Positions 7,563 through 15,906 of a DNA stretch of 45,829 bases are shown here, one piece after another. Made by a program: the position numbers and the translations under genes. The stretch lies in NCBI GenBank assembly GCA_964482615.1, contig CAYZYK010000004.1, positions 1-45,829 on the forward strand. The letters run 5' to 3'. The stretch is from CAYZYK01 sp964482615 (GTDB lineage Bacteria > Patescibacteriota > Minisyncoccia > Minisyncoccales > CAYZYK01). Under the pieces are notes generated by a model. It had not been told where the DNA came from. It saw nothing but the letters and a program-made list of their open reading frames with translations, and ran no database searches. Within the stretch, counting starts at the first letter, position 1; the number at the start of each line of letters is the position of its first letter.

Positions 7563-8846
7563 ATGAGCCCAAAGAAGAAAATACAGACCCTCAGAGGAAT
7601 ATATGATATTTTGCCCAAAGATCAAGTTTATTTCCAGAAGATTTACAAAATATTAGAGAAACTAACTAAATTTTATAGGTTTAAAAAGATCTCAACTCCC
7701 ATTTTAGAAAGGGCTGAACTTTTTGAGAAAAGTGTGGGTGAAGGAACAGACATTGTTGAAAAACAGATGTATACTTTTAAAACTAAGGGTGGAAACAAAG
7801 TGGCTCTGCGACCAGAAGGCACAGCACCAGTAGCAAGGAGCTATATTGAACAGGGAATGAAAAGCTTACCCCAGCCAGTAAAATTGTGGTATTTTGGCCC
7901 CTTTTTCCGTTATGAAAAACCCCAAGCTGGCAGATCCCGCCAGTTTTATCAATTCGGGCTTGAGGTTTTAGGAGAGAAAAGCCCGGTGATAGATAGTCAG
8001 ATTATACAATTAAGCTATATAATTTTAGAGAAGCTTCATTTCAAAAACCTTATAATCGAAATAAACAGTATTGGTTGTTTAGAATGTAGGGAGCCCTACA
8101 AAAAAAAACTCGTTAGTTACTTAAAATCTCATCGTTCAGCTTTATGTTCTGATTGTAAAAGGAGAATAAGAAAGAACCCCTTGAGGGTATTAGATTGCAA
8201 AGAAGAAAAATGCCAGAGAATTAAAAAAGGAGCGCCTCAGATAATTGATAACCTCTGTAAAGAATGTCATCAACACTTCAAAGATGTTTTAGAATTTTTA
8301 GATGAACTTGAATTACCCTACAATCTTAACCCTTATTTAGTTAGAGGTCTCGATTATTACACCAAAACTGTTTTTGAGATTATTGAAGACACAGAAGAAG
8401 GCAAAAAACAAGGAACTTTAATTGGAGGAGGAAGATATGATGGTTTGGTTGAAACGTTGGGGGGCAAAGACACTCCAGCGTGCGGCATGGGAGGAGGTGC
8501 AGAAAGGATTGTAAATTTAATGAAATCTTTGGGGTTGAAAGGTAAAAGAACTAAAGCCCCTAAAGTGTTTTTAGCTCAACTAGGTAAATTAGCTAAAAGA
8601 AAAAGCTTGAAATTGCTTGAGGATTTTAGAAAAGAAAGAGTTAAAGTAGCTTATTCTCTCAGTAAAGATTCTTTGAGGGGGCAACTGAAACTAGCTGATA
8701 AATTAAAGATGAGGTATGTTCTTATCCTTGGGCAAAAAGAAGCTTTGAAAGATAAAATTACAATAAAAGATATGAAAACAGGGAGACAGAAAACAATTGA
8801 CACCAAGAAGATAATAAAAGAAATTAAAAAAAGGCTAAAAAGATAA
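7563..8846 (+). CDS. hisS: histidyl-tRNA synthetase
   Basis: Charges tRNA-His, as a class II enzyme. The protein has 427 residues, the usual size. Motif 2 is in FRYEKPQAGRSRQFYQF, and the histidine-specific segments are LVRGLDYYTKTVFEI and GGGRYDGLV, with motif 3 in GMGGGAERI. A cysteine-rich insertion (CLEC...CSDC...C...C..C, about 176-240) is seen in many bacterial HisRS. The C-terminal anticodon-binding domain is present. It begins 11 nt after lepB and ends 2 nt before the HIT gene. Confidence 0.97.
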   Translation: MSPKKKIQTLRGIYDILPKDQVYFQKIYKILEKLTKFYRFKKISTPILERAELFEKSVGEGTDIVEKQMYTFKTKGGNKVALRPEGTAPVARSYIEQGMKSLPQPVKLWYFGPFFRYEKPQAGRSRQFYQFGLEVLGEKSPVIDSQIIQLSYIILEKLHFKNLIIEINSIGCLECREPYKKKLVSYLKSHRSALCSDCKRRIRKNPLRVLDCKEEKCQRIKKGAPQIIDNLCKECHQHFKDVLEFLDELELPYNLNPYLVRGLDYYTKTVFEIIEDTEEGKKQGTLIGGGRYDGLVETLGGKDTPACGMGGGAERIVNLMKSLGLKGKRTKAPKVFLAQLGKLAKRKSLKLLEDFRKERVKVAYSLSKDSLRGQLKLADKLKMRYVLILGQKEALKDKITIKDMKTGRQKTIDTKKIIKEIKKRLKR

Positions 8847-8848
8847 AT

Positions 8849-9178
8849 ATGGATTGTTTGTTTTGTAAAATTGTTAAAAAAAAAGAAAAAACAGATATTG
8901 TCCACGAAGATAAAAATTTTATTGTTATTAAAGATATTGCTCCCAAAGCCCCGGTTCATCTTCTCCTTGTACCCAAAAAGCATATCCCCTCAGTTGATGA
9001 ATTAAAAAAAGAAGATAAAAAATTAATGGGAGAAGCCTTTTTATTAGCAAAAAAACTTGCTTCAGAAAAAGAATTAAAGGGATATAAACTGGTAATTAAT
9101 GTCGGAAAAGAAGCAGGTCAAACAATAGACCACTTGCATATTCATCTTTTATCTGGTAAAGGAATAAAGATGCCTTAA
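8849..9178 (+). CDS. HIT-family nucleotide hydrolase (HinT-like)
   Basis: A histidine-triad protein of 109 residues, probably a purine nucleoside phosphoramidase or AMP-lysine hydrolase of the HinT branch. It starts with the CLFCKIV element, a zinc-binding type in many family members. The active-site triad HLHIHLL is at about 96-102. It lies 2 nt after hisS in the same operon. The substrate cannot be read from the sequence. Confidence 0.92.
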   Translation: MDCLFCKIVKKKEKTDIVHEDKNFIVIKDIAPKAPVHLLLVPKKHIPSVDELKKEDKKLMGEAFLLAKKLASEKELKGYKLVINVGKEAGQTIDHLHIHLLSGKGIKMP

Positions 9179-9207
9179 AATTAAATTTAATTTTTAATTA
9201 ATAAACA

Positions 9208-9429
9208 ATGACCGTAAAAGTTAACAAAAAAAGAAGAGAATCTTCTCAGCAAATAATTCACCGCTTCAGAAGAAAAATTCAAAGAAGCGGAGTTTTGCGT
9301 ACTGTAAGAAAAAATCGATATTATCAGCGCTCCCAAAGCGACAAACTGAAGAAAAGATCTGCCTTGAAGAAAAAAGAAATGAGAGAGAAGTACAAAAAAT
9401 TAAGAAAACTGGGAGAGCTTGAAAGATAA
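9208..9429 (+). CDS. rpsU: 30S ribosomal protein bS21
   Basis: A small basic ribosomal protein of 73 residues that binds near the 3' end of 16S rRNA and helps initiation. The family pattern is visible: a short beta start, then long Lys/Arg-rich helices (HRFRRKIQRSGVL, RKNRYYQRS, KKRSALKKKEM). The gene lies between the HIT gene and yqeY, and the rpsU-yqeY pairing is common in bacteria. Confidence 0.92.
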   Translation: MTVKVNKKRRESSQQIIHRFRRKIQRSGVLRTVRKNRYYQRSQSDKLKKRSALKKKEMREKYKKLRKLGELER

Positions 9430-9434
9430 TTATT

Positions 9435-9926
9435 ATGCAATTGAAACAAAAAATTGAGCAGGATTTAAAAGAAGCTTTAAAGAAAAAAGAACGACTTAAG
9501 CTGGAAGTTTTAAGAATGCTGAATTCTTCTTTGCACAACAAAGAAATTGAGAAGAAATCAAAGCTTAGAAAAGAAGGTAAATCAAAAGGGGAAATAGAAA
9601 AACAAGGAAAACTTAACAACGAAGAAGTAATTGAGATTGTCTTCTCTGAAGCAAAAAAGAGAAAAGAGTCAATCTCTGAATTTGAAAAAGGAGGAAGAGA
9701 AGATTTGGTTGAAAAAGAAAAAAAAGAACTTAAAATTTTAGAAAAATATTTACCAGAACAATTATCTGAAGACGAAATAAGAAAAATAGTTCAGAAGATA
9801 ATTGAGGAAACAGGAGCTAAAGGGATGAAAGATATGGGTCAAGTAATGAGCAAGATAATGGTCAAAGTTAAAGGGAAAGCAGAAGGTAGTTTAGTAAACA
9901 AGACAGTTAAAGACTTATTGAGTTAA
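9435..9926 (+). CDS. yqeY: GatB/YqeY-domain protein
   Basis: A cytosolic protein of 163 residues related to the tail domain of GatB, the amidotransferase subunit that contacts tRNA. Its role is not settled; tRNA-related amidation is inferred from the domain. Recognisable segments are LKLEVLRMLNSSLHNKEIE, the charged helix around residues 70-95, and EKYLPEQLSEDEI followed by the glycine-rich GAKGMKDMGQVM. It starts 5 nt after rpsU and is the last gene before a terminator. Confidence 0.93.
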   Translation: MQLKQKIEQDLKEALKKKERLKLEVLRMLNSSLHNKEIEKKSKLRKEGKSKGEIEKQGKLNNEEVIEIVFSEAKKRKESISEFEKGGREDLVEKEKKELKILEKYLPEQLSEDEIRKIVQKIIEETGAKGMKDMGQVMSKIMVKVKGKAEGSLVNKTVKDLLS

Positions 9927-9949
9927 AATACATTAAATAAAGTAAATAA

Positions 9950-9975
9950 AAAAACACTCTTTTTGGGGTGTTTTT
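9950..9975 (+). terminator. terminator of the lepB-yqeY operon
   Basis: A 10-bp stem (AAAAACACTC / GGGTGTTTTT, one T-G pair) with a 6-nt loop, whose 3' arm itself ends in a T-run. It lies 23 nt after the yqeY stop. Confidence 0.85.
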
Positions 9976-10272
9976 GTTTTCTAGTATTTTTTATTTTCTT
10001 ATTTTTATCCTAATGTTTTTCAGTTTGTAGTATAACCTGGGGCTGATTTTTTGATTTTGGAACCAAGAATGCCTAGTAACTTTTTAAAAGAGAATTTGAA
10101 CTTTTTGTATTTGCATATGGAAGAAAAGGAATTTAACATTAAAGAATAAAGATATATTTTAAACTGGGATATTTCCTTTGCGGGCTTTTTTTGCTAAAAT
10201 CTATTTTTTCAAATAGTTCTAAGTTCAGCTTATATTCTTTGAAAAAACTCTTTTTTGGGGTAAAATAGAAAA
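9976..10272. other. intergenic stretch before ybeY
   Basis: About 300 bases of AT-rich DNA with no credible gene on either strand. It holds a small CTATTT/AAATAG hairpin (10201-10216) without a T-run and the ybeY promoter at its right end. I see nothing else in it. Confidence 0.6.
10239..10266 (+). promoter_or_regulatory. ybeY-ftsA-ftsZ promoter, likely leaderless
   Basis: TTGAAA (10239-10244), a 16-bp spacer and TAAAAT (10261-10266). The expected +1, about 7 nt past the -10, falls on or next to the ybeY ATG at 10273. There is no room for a Shine-Dalgarno. Confidence 0.65.
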
Positions 10273-10722
10273 ATGGAAATGATTGAGATAAATAACCTAA
10301 CTGAAATTCCTGTTGATGAAGATTTTTTAAAGAAAGCAACAGATAAAGTTTTAAAAGAAGAGAGAAAGGAAAACTCAAGAATATCTATTGTTTTTGTTTC
10401 TTCAGAAAGAGTAAAAAGATTAAATAAAACGTACAGGAATAAAAATGAAGCAACAGATGTTCTTTCTTTTTCAAGTGAAGATTCTGGAAAAGAAAAATTT
10501 CTTTCTCTTGAAAAGGTTGAAAAAGATTTAGGTGAAATTATAATTTGTCCAGAGGAAGTGAGAGAGAGTGCTAAAAAAAATAATGTAAGTTTCAAAAGAG
10601 AGTTGGTTTGGGTTTTAATTCATGGAATTTTACATCTTTTGGGATATACTCACGAGGAATCAAAAAAAGAAGCAGAAAAAATGAGAAAAAAGGAAGATTA
10701 TTATTTGTCTCAATTAAAATGA
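10273..10722 (+). CDS. ybeY: YbeY rRNA-maturation endoribonuclease
   Basis: A zinc-dependent RNase needed for 16S rRNA 3' processing and ribosome quality control. The protein has 149 residues, the normal size. The metal site HGILHLLGYTH keeps all three His of the H-x3-H-x5-H motif, with Thr in place of the common Asp before the last His. An earlier block NEATDVLSF is also typical. The next gene, ftsA, begins 3 nt later, so a ribosome gene and the division genes share a transcript. Confidence 0.94.
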   Translation: MEMIEINNLTEIPVDEDFLKKATDKVLKEERKENSRISIVFVSSERVKRLNKTYRNKNEATDVLSFSSEDSGKEKFLSLEKVEKDLGEIIICPEEVRESAKKNNVSFKRELVWVLIHGILHLLGYTHEESKKEAEKMRKKEDYYLSQLK

Positions 10723-10725
10723 TTT

Positions 10726-11919
10726 ATGTTTAAAAATAAAATAATTACTGGTTTAGACATAGGAACAAGTTCCATTAAAACTTTGGTTGTCAGAGAAACA
10801 GGAAAAAAAGATTTGGAGGTATTGGTTCAATCAGAAGGTCCTTCTTCTGGTCTTCGGAGGGGAATTGTTTTTAATATTGAAGAAGCAGCAAAAAGTATTT
10901 CTTCAGCTGTTTCTGAAGCAGAAGAAGTTTCTGACAGAAAAATAAAATCAGCTTTTGTGAATATTAACGGGGGTCATCTTTATGTTACTTCTTCTCATGG
11001 TCTAGTTTCAGTTTCCAGAGCTGATGAGAAAATATCAGAAGAAGACGTAGAAAGAGTTATTAGGGCAACTAAAACCGTTAATTTACCTCCTAATGATGAG
11101 GTTTTTGATGTTTTCCCAATAGAATTTACAGTTGATGAACAAAAGGGGATAAAACAGCCCGTAGGTTTGTCGGGAATAAGATTAGAAGCAAGAGTTTTTT
11201 TGCTTTGTGCTTTTTCTTCTCGTCTCAAAAAACTAACTCAATCTGTTTTGGAAGCAAATCTTCAGATTGACGACGTTATTCCCTCACCTCTGGCTGCAGC
11301 AAAAGCTGTTTTAACAAAGCAAGAAAAAGAACTTGGGGTTGCCCTAATAGATATTGGTGCTGCAACTGTTGGCTTGGCAGTATTTGAAGAGGGTCAGTTG
11401 ATTCATTTTGCTGTTTTTCCTTTAGGATCTTCTTATATTACAAATGATATTGCTATTGGTTTGAGGACGGAAATTTCAACTGCAGAAAAAATTAAAAAAG
11501 AATACGGAGCTTGTCTTTTGGATAAAAAGAAGAAATCTAAAGCAAAAAAAATAGATTTTACAAATGAAAGAGAAACTGTTGGTTTTTCTTCTAAAACATT
11601 AGTAGGAATAATTGAACCTCGGGTCTCTGAAATTTTTGATTTGATTCAAAAAGAATTAAAAAAAATTGGCAAACAAGAACTTTTACCAGGTGGTATAATC
11701 CTGACGGGTGGAGGAGCTAAAATTCCCAAGATTGTTGAGCTTGCTAAGAACCAGTTTAAACTACCCTGTAAAATAGGGATTCCCAAAGGAATTATTGGTC
11801 TGGAAAAAGATACTTCTTTAGCCGTTGTGGCTGGGCTTGCCTTGGAAGGGGCTGGAGAAGAAAAGAAAGGAGGATTTACTCCTAAATTAAAAAAGATATT
11901 TAAAATTTTTAAACCCTAA
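10726..11919 (+). CDS. ftsA: cell division protein FtsA
   Basis: An actin-like ATPase that ties FtsZ filaments to the membrane and recruits the divisome. The protein has 397 residues. It has the phosphate-1 motif GLDIGTSSIK, an SHS2-type 1C subdomain (about 80-165), phosphate-2 LIDIGAATVGLAVF and the adenosine motif GGIILTGGGAKIPKI. The last residues (KLKKIFKIFKP) form a short basic amphipathic helix like the FtsA membrane-targeting sequence. It is followed 4 nt later by ftsZ. Its usual partner site, the FtsZ C-terminal peptide, is missing here. Confidence 0.95.
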   Translation: MFKNKIITGLDIGTSSIKTLVVRETGKKDLEVLVQSEGPSSGLRRGIVFNIEEAAKSISSAVSEAEEVSDRKIKSAFVNINGGHLYVTSSHGLVSVSRADEKISEEDVERVIRATKTVNLPPNDEVFDVFPIEFTVDEQKGIKQPVGLSGIRLEARVFLLCAFSSRLKKLTQSVLEANLQIDDVIPSPLAAAKAVLTKQEKELGVALIDIGAATVGLAVFEEGQLIHFAVFPLGSSYITNDIAIGLRTEISTAEKIKKEYGACLLDKKKKSKAKKIDFTNERETVGFSSKTLVGIIEPRVSEIFDLIQKELKKIGKQELLPGGIILTGGGAKIPKIVELAKNQFKLPCKIGIPKGIIGLEKDTSLAVVAGLALEGAGEEKKGGFTPKLKKIFKIFKP

Positions 11920-11923
11920 TAAT

Positions 11924-12847
11924 ATGGCCAAACCAAAAATTAAAGTAATAGGGATTGGTGGGTCTGGTTGTAACACCATCTCAAGGATGACAAAGGATAG
12001 TTTGCGGGGAGTTGAACTTGTTGCTTTAAATACTGATGCTCAGATTTTAAATTCTTTTCCCGCCTCCCAAAAAATTCTAATGGGGAAAGATGTTACAGGG
12101 GGCTTGGGGGCTGGAATGAATGTTTCTTTGGGAGAGAAAGCAGCAGAAGAGAGCAGAGATGAAATAAGGAAAGTTTTGGAGGGGACTGACATGATCTTTA
12201 TTACTTCGGGTCTTGGTGGGGGAACGGGAAGTGCTGCCGTTCCTGTTGTTGTTGAGATTGCTAAAGATCTTGGCATTTTAACTATAGCTACTTTGACTAC
12301 TCCTTTTGGTTTTGAGGGGGCTCAAAGAAAAAGAATAGCAACTGAGGCTTTAAGAAAGATAAAAGGAAGAATTGATACTTTGTTAGTTATACCAAATGAT
12401 AAATTACTTGAGTTGATTGATGAGGAAACAACCGTGGAGGATGCTTTTTTGTTCTGTGATAAAGTTTTAAGAGAAGCCGTTAAGGGAATAACTGATTTGA
12501 TTACAGTTCCTGGAATAATTAATGTTGATTTCGCTGATGTTAAGACGATTATGAAAAATTCAGGCCGTGCTCTTTTCGGAATAGGTAAAGCAGAGGGAGA
12601 AAAAAGATCTTCTGTTGCAGCTAACAGAGCAATCAATTCTCCCTTGCTTGATTTTTCCATCAAGGGAGCTAAAGGAATATTGTTTAATGTCTCTGGAAGA
12701 GGAATAAGTCTTTCTGAAATCAAAAAAGCAGCTGAAATTATTACAAAAGAAGCAAACAAGAAAGCTGAGATTATTTTTGGAGCGATTGAAGATAGAAGTT
12801 TAAACAAAAAGGAAATAAAAATTACTGTTATTGCCACTGGTTTTTGA
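11924..12847 (+). CDS. ftsZ: cell division GTPase FtsZ, no C-terminal tail
   Basis: A tubulin-like GTPase that forms the division ring. The protein has 307 residues. The nucleotide site shows GIGGSGCNT and the tubulin signature GLGGGTGSAAVPV, with TPFGFEG and the T7-loop region VDFADVKTIM. The protein ends at KITVIATGF, which is where the globular domain normally ends. The linker and the C-terminal conserved peptide that bind FtsA, ZipA or SepF are absent. I find no frameshift or continuation in the 170 nt after the TGA stop. Typical FtsZ has 350-400 residues. Confidence 0.95.
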   Translation: MAKPKIKVIGIGGSGCNTISRMTKDSLRGVELVALNTDAQILNSFPASQKILMGKDVTGGLGAGMNVSLGEKAAEESRDEIRKVLEGTDMIFITSGLGGGTGSAAVPVVVEIAKDLGILTIATLTTPFGFEGAQRKRIATEALRKIKGRIDTLLVIPNDKLLELIDEETTVEDAFLFCDKVLREAVKGITDLITVPGIINVDFADVKTIMKNSGRALFGIGKAEGEKRSSVAANRAINSPLLDFSIKGAKGILFNVSGRGISLSEIKKAAEIITKEANKKAEIIFGAIEDRSLNKKEIKITVIATGF

Positions 12848-12926
12848 AAACTTTTCTATTTTTTGCAAATTTTAAATTTTTTAAGGGATTAAAGAATTTT
12901 TTATTTTAATTTTTTGTTTTGAACAT

Positions 12927-12955
12927 TTGACTCGTTTTTATTAATCGATTAAAAT
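12927..12955 (+). promoter_or_regulatory. nrdD operon promoter
   Basis: TTGACT (12927-12932), a 17-bp spacer and TAAAAT (12950-12955). It would give a leader of about 60 nt before nrdD. The rest of 12848-13021 is AT-rich with no clear terminator and no recognisable NrdR box. Confidence 0.65.
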
Positions 12956-13021
12956 ATAACAACTTCTTGTTTTTTTATTCAGAAAATCTTATTGAGTCCT
13001 GAAAATTTTAAAACTTAAACC

Positions 13022-15190
13022 ATGTTCCGAAATAAAATTAAAAAAGTTAAAAAAAGAAACGGTTCAATTGCTGATTTCGATAAAGAAAGGATAGAAAAAG
13101 CTATTTTCAAAGCAATAACAGCAACTGACCAGGGAGACGGAAAGAAATCAAAGAAAGTTTGCAATAGAGTTATCAAGATTTTGAATAGAAGATTCAAAGA
13201 AGATGAAATTCCTCACGTAGAACAAATTCAAGATATCGTTGAGGAAGTTTTAATTTTAGAAGGTCTTGCTAAAACAGCAAAAGCTTACATTTTGTATCGT
13301 GAACAAAGAAGAAAAATAAGAGAAGCAACTGAAGTTGTGGACGAATCAACCCAGAAAGTTGATAAATATCTTCAAGAACTTGATTGGCAGGTTTTGGAGA
13401 ACGCCAACATGACTTATTCTTTGCAGGGTTTGAACCAATATGCAATTTCAGATATTTCAAAAAGCTATTGGTTGAATAAAATTTATCCAAAAGAGATAAG
13501 GGAAGCTGCAGCAAACGAGGATTTCCATATTCACGATCTGAACACTTTGGCTTGCTATTGTATGGGATGGGACTTACAGGATCTGTTGAAAAAAGGATTT
13601 GGTGGAGCAGCAGGAAAACTTCAATGTCGTGCTCCAAACCATTTCAGAACAGCCCTAGGTCAGTTGGTTAATTTCTTTTATACTCTTCAAGGGGAGGCAG
13701 CTGGGGCTGAAGCTGTTTCAAACTTTGATACTCTTTTAGCCCCCTTCATTCGTTACGATAATTTAGACTACAGACAGGTGAGGCAAGCAATGGAGGGTTT
13801 TCTTTACAACTGTATGGTGCCAACTAGAGTTGGTTTTCAAACTCCTTTCTTGAATGTAAGTATTGATATTAAACCACCCAAGTTCTTAGCTGATCAACCA
13901 GTAATTATTGGTGGTGAACCAAAAGAGGAAACCTACGGTGAGTTCCAAGAAGAGATGAATATGTTCAACAGGGCATTTTATGAGGTTTTAATGGAAGGTG
14001 ATGCCTCGGGAAGGCCATTTACTTTTCCTATTCCTACAGTTTCAATAACAGATGAATTTGATTGGGACGATCCTAACTTGAAACCGATGTGGAAAGCTAC
14101 AGCAAAATACGGTGTTAACTATTTTAGTAATTTCATTCACTCTGATTTGAATCCTGAAGATTTCAGATCAATGTGTTGCCGTTTACGTTTAGATAATACA
14201 GAACTTTACAAAAGAGGTGGAGGTGGTTTATTTGGTTCCTCTCCCTTAACTGGTTCAATTGGGGTGGTGACAATAAATATGCCCCGGATTGGATATCTTT
14301 CCAAGACTAAAAAAGAATTCTTTGAAAGATTGGGTAACTTAATGGATTTGGCCAGAGAAAGTTTGGAGATAAAAAGAAAGGCCTTGGAGAACTTTATGAG
14401 AAAGGGGCTTTATCCTTACTCAAAACATTATTTGTCTTCAGTTAGAAAGATAAGAGGATCTTGGTTTGGAAACCATTTCTCAACTATTGGTCTTCTTGGA
14501 ATGAACGAAGCTATGTTGAACTTTATTGGAGAAGATATTGGATCAAAGAGAGGGAAAAAATATGCTCTTGAGATTATGGATTTTATGCGAGACATACTAG
14601 TTAAATATCAGAAAGAGACCGGTAACTTGTATAACCTTGAAGCAACTCCAGCTGAAGGAACAAGTTACAGACAAGCTAAAGCTGACAAGGAAAGATATCC
14701 AGATATTATTACAGCAGGAACAAATGAAAATCCATATTATACAAATTCAACTCAGCTTCCGGTGAACTATACAGATGATTTGTTCCGAGCTCTTGAACTC
14801 CAAGATGAGTTGCAGTGTAGATATTCTGGAGGAACTGTTTTGCATCTTTTCTTGGGTGAGAAAATTTCAAACGCTGAAATGGCAAAGAAACTGGTTAAAA
14901 AAGCATTTGAGAAATACAACCTACCTTATCTTACTTTAACTCCAACTTTTTCAACCTGTCCCGTTCATGGATATCTATCTGGCGAACACTTCACCTGTCC
15001 CAAGTGTACAGTTGAACAGCCATGTGAAGTTTATTCAAGGATCGTTGGCTACTTGAGGCCAGTTAATCAATGGAATAAAGGTAAAAAACAAGAGTTCAAA
15101 GATAGAGAAGAGTTTAAACTTTCTACTGACACCAAAATACCCCAGCCCAAAGCAAAATTGAACAACAAAGCTAAGGCTGCAGCAAAATAA
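13022..15190 (+). CDS. nrdD: anaerobic ribonucleoside-triphosphate reductase
   Basis: The class III glycyl-radical reductase that makes dNTPs without oxygen. The protein has 722 residues. The N-terminal ATP-cone (about 5-95) is the allosteric domain. The barrel contains FHIHDL, DTLLAPF and NMPRIGYL. The C-terminus has a zinc site (CPVHGY...CPKC...PC) and the radical loop YSRIVGYLRPV, with Gly676 as the probable radical site. A Lys/Ala-rich tail of about 35 residues follows. The activating enzyme gene nrdG is 13 nt downstream. No aerobic reductase is seen in the window. Confidence 0.96.
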   Translation: MFRNKIKKVKKRNGSIADFDKERIEKAIFKAITATDQGDGKKSKKVCNRVIKILNRRFKEDEIPHVEQIQDIVEEVLILEGLAKTAKAYILYREQRRKIREATEVVDESTQKVDKYLQELDWQVLENANMTYSLQGLNQYAISDISKSYWLNKIYPKEIREAAANEDFHIHDLNTLACYCMGWDLQDLLKKGFGGAAGKLQCRAPNHFRTALGQLVNFFYTLQGEAAGAEAVSNFDTLLAPFIRYDNLDYRQVRQAMEGFLYNCMVPTRVGFQTPFLNVSIDIKPPKFLADQPVIIGGEPKEETYGEFQEEMNMFNRAFYEVLMEGDASGRPFTFPIPTVSITDEFDWDDPNLKPMWKATAKYGVNYFSNFIHSDLNPEDFRSMCCRLRLDNTELYKRGGGGLFGSSPLTGSIGVVTINMPRIGYLSKTKKEFFERLGNLMDLARESLEIKRKALENFMRKGLYPYSKHYLSSVRKIRGSWFGNHFSTIGLLGMNEAMLNFIGEDIGSKRGKKYALEIMDFMRDILVKYQKETGNLYNLEATPAEGTSYRQAKADKERYPDIITAGTNENPYYTNSTQLPVNYTDDLFRALELQDELQCRYSGGTVLHLFLGEKISNAEMAKKLVKKAFEKYNLPYLTLTPTFSTCPVHGYLSGEHFTCPKCTVEQPCEVYSRIVGYLRPVNQWNKGKKQEFKDREEFKLSTDTKIPQPKAKLNNKAKAAAK

Positions 15191-15203
15191 TACCGATTTT
15201 TAA

Positions 15204-15899
15204 ATGAAGATTGGAGGAATCCAAAAAACCACCCTCATTGATTATCCGGGCAAGATAGCTTGCACGGTTTTTTTAGCTGGTTGTAATTTTCGTTGCCCCT
15301 GGTGTTATTCAAAAGAGTTGGTTTTACCAGAAGAAATTGAAAAACAACCCGAATTTTCAGAAGAAAAATTATTTGATTTTCTTAAAAAAAGAAAGGGCTT
15401 GTTAGGGGGTGTTGTTGTCTGTGGCGGGGAGCCAACTGTTAATAGAGAATTGCCTCAATTAGTGAAAAAGATAAAAGATTTGGGTTTTGAGGTTAAATTA
15501 GATACTAACGGCTCTAACTCCGAAATGCTTAAAAAAATGATTGAAGATAATTTAGTAGATTACGTTGCCATGGATATTAAATTGCCAAAAAGAAGATACT
15601 CAGAAGTTTTTCACAAGGAAAATAAAATAAAAGAGATTGAAGAAAGTATAAAATTTTTAAAAAAAGGCAAAGTAGATTATGAATTTCGCACCACAGTTGT
15701 CCCTACTGTTTTGGAAAAAGAAGATATTTTAAAGATTGCTAAATGGATAAAGGGCGCTGAAAAATATTACCTTCAGAGTTTTAAAGCAGAGAAAACAATT
15801 AATCCTGAATTTGAGAAAGTTAAACCTTATTCTGGTGAGAAAATGAAAGAATTTCAAAAAGCAGTTTCTTCTTTTGTTAAAAAATGTGAGATAAGATAG
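15204..15899 (+). CDS. nrdG: anaerobic RNR-activating radical SAM enzyme
   Basis: Makes the glycyl radical on NrdD using S-adenosylmethionine and a 4Fe-4S cluster. The protein has 231 residues. The cluster motif CNFRCPWC (C-x3-C-x2-C) is at about 27-34, after the substrate-type start GGIQKTTLIDYPGK. VCGGEPT binds SAM. It lies between nrdD and comEC with gaps of 13 and 7 nt. The length is that of the longer, archaeal-like and CPR NrdG type rather than the ~155-residue E. coli type. Confidence 0.93.
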   Translation: MKIGGIQKTTLIDYPGKIACTVFLAGCNFRCPWCYSKELVLPEEIEKQPEFSEEKLFDFLKKRKGLLGGVVVCGGEPTVNRELPQLVKKIKDLGFEVKLDTNGSNSEMLKKMIEDNLVDYVAMDIKLPKRRYSEVFHKENKIKEIEESIKFLKKGKVDYEFRTTVVPTVLEKEDILKIAKWIKGAEKYYLQSFKAEKTINPEFEKVKPYSGEKMKEFQKAVSSFVKKCEIR

Positions 15900-15906
15900 T
15901 TTTTTT

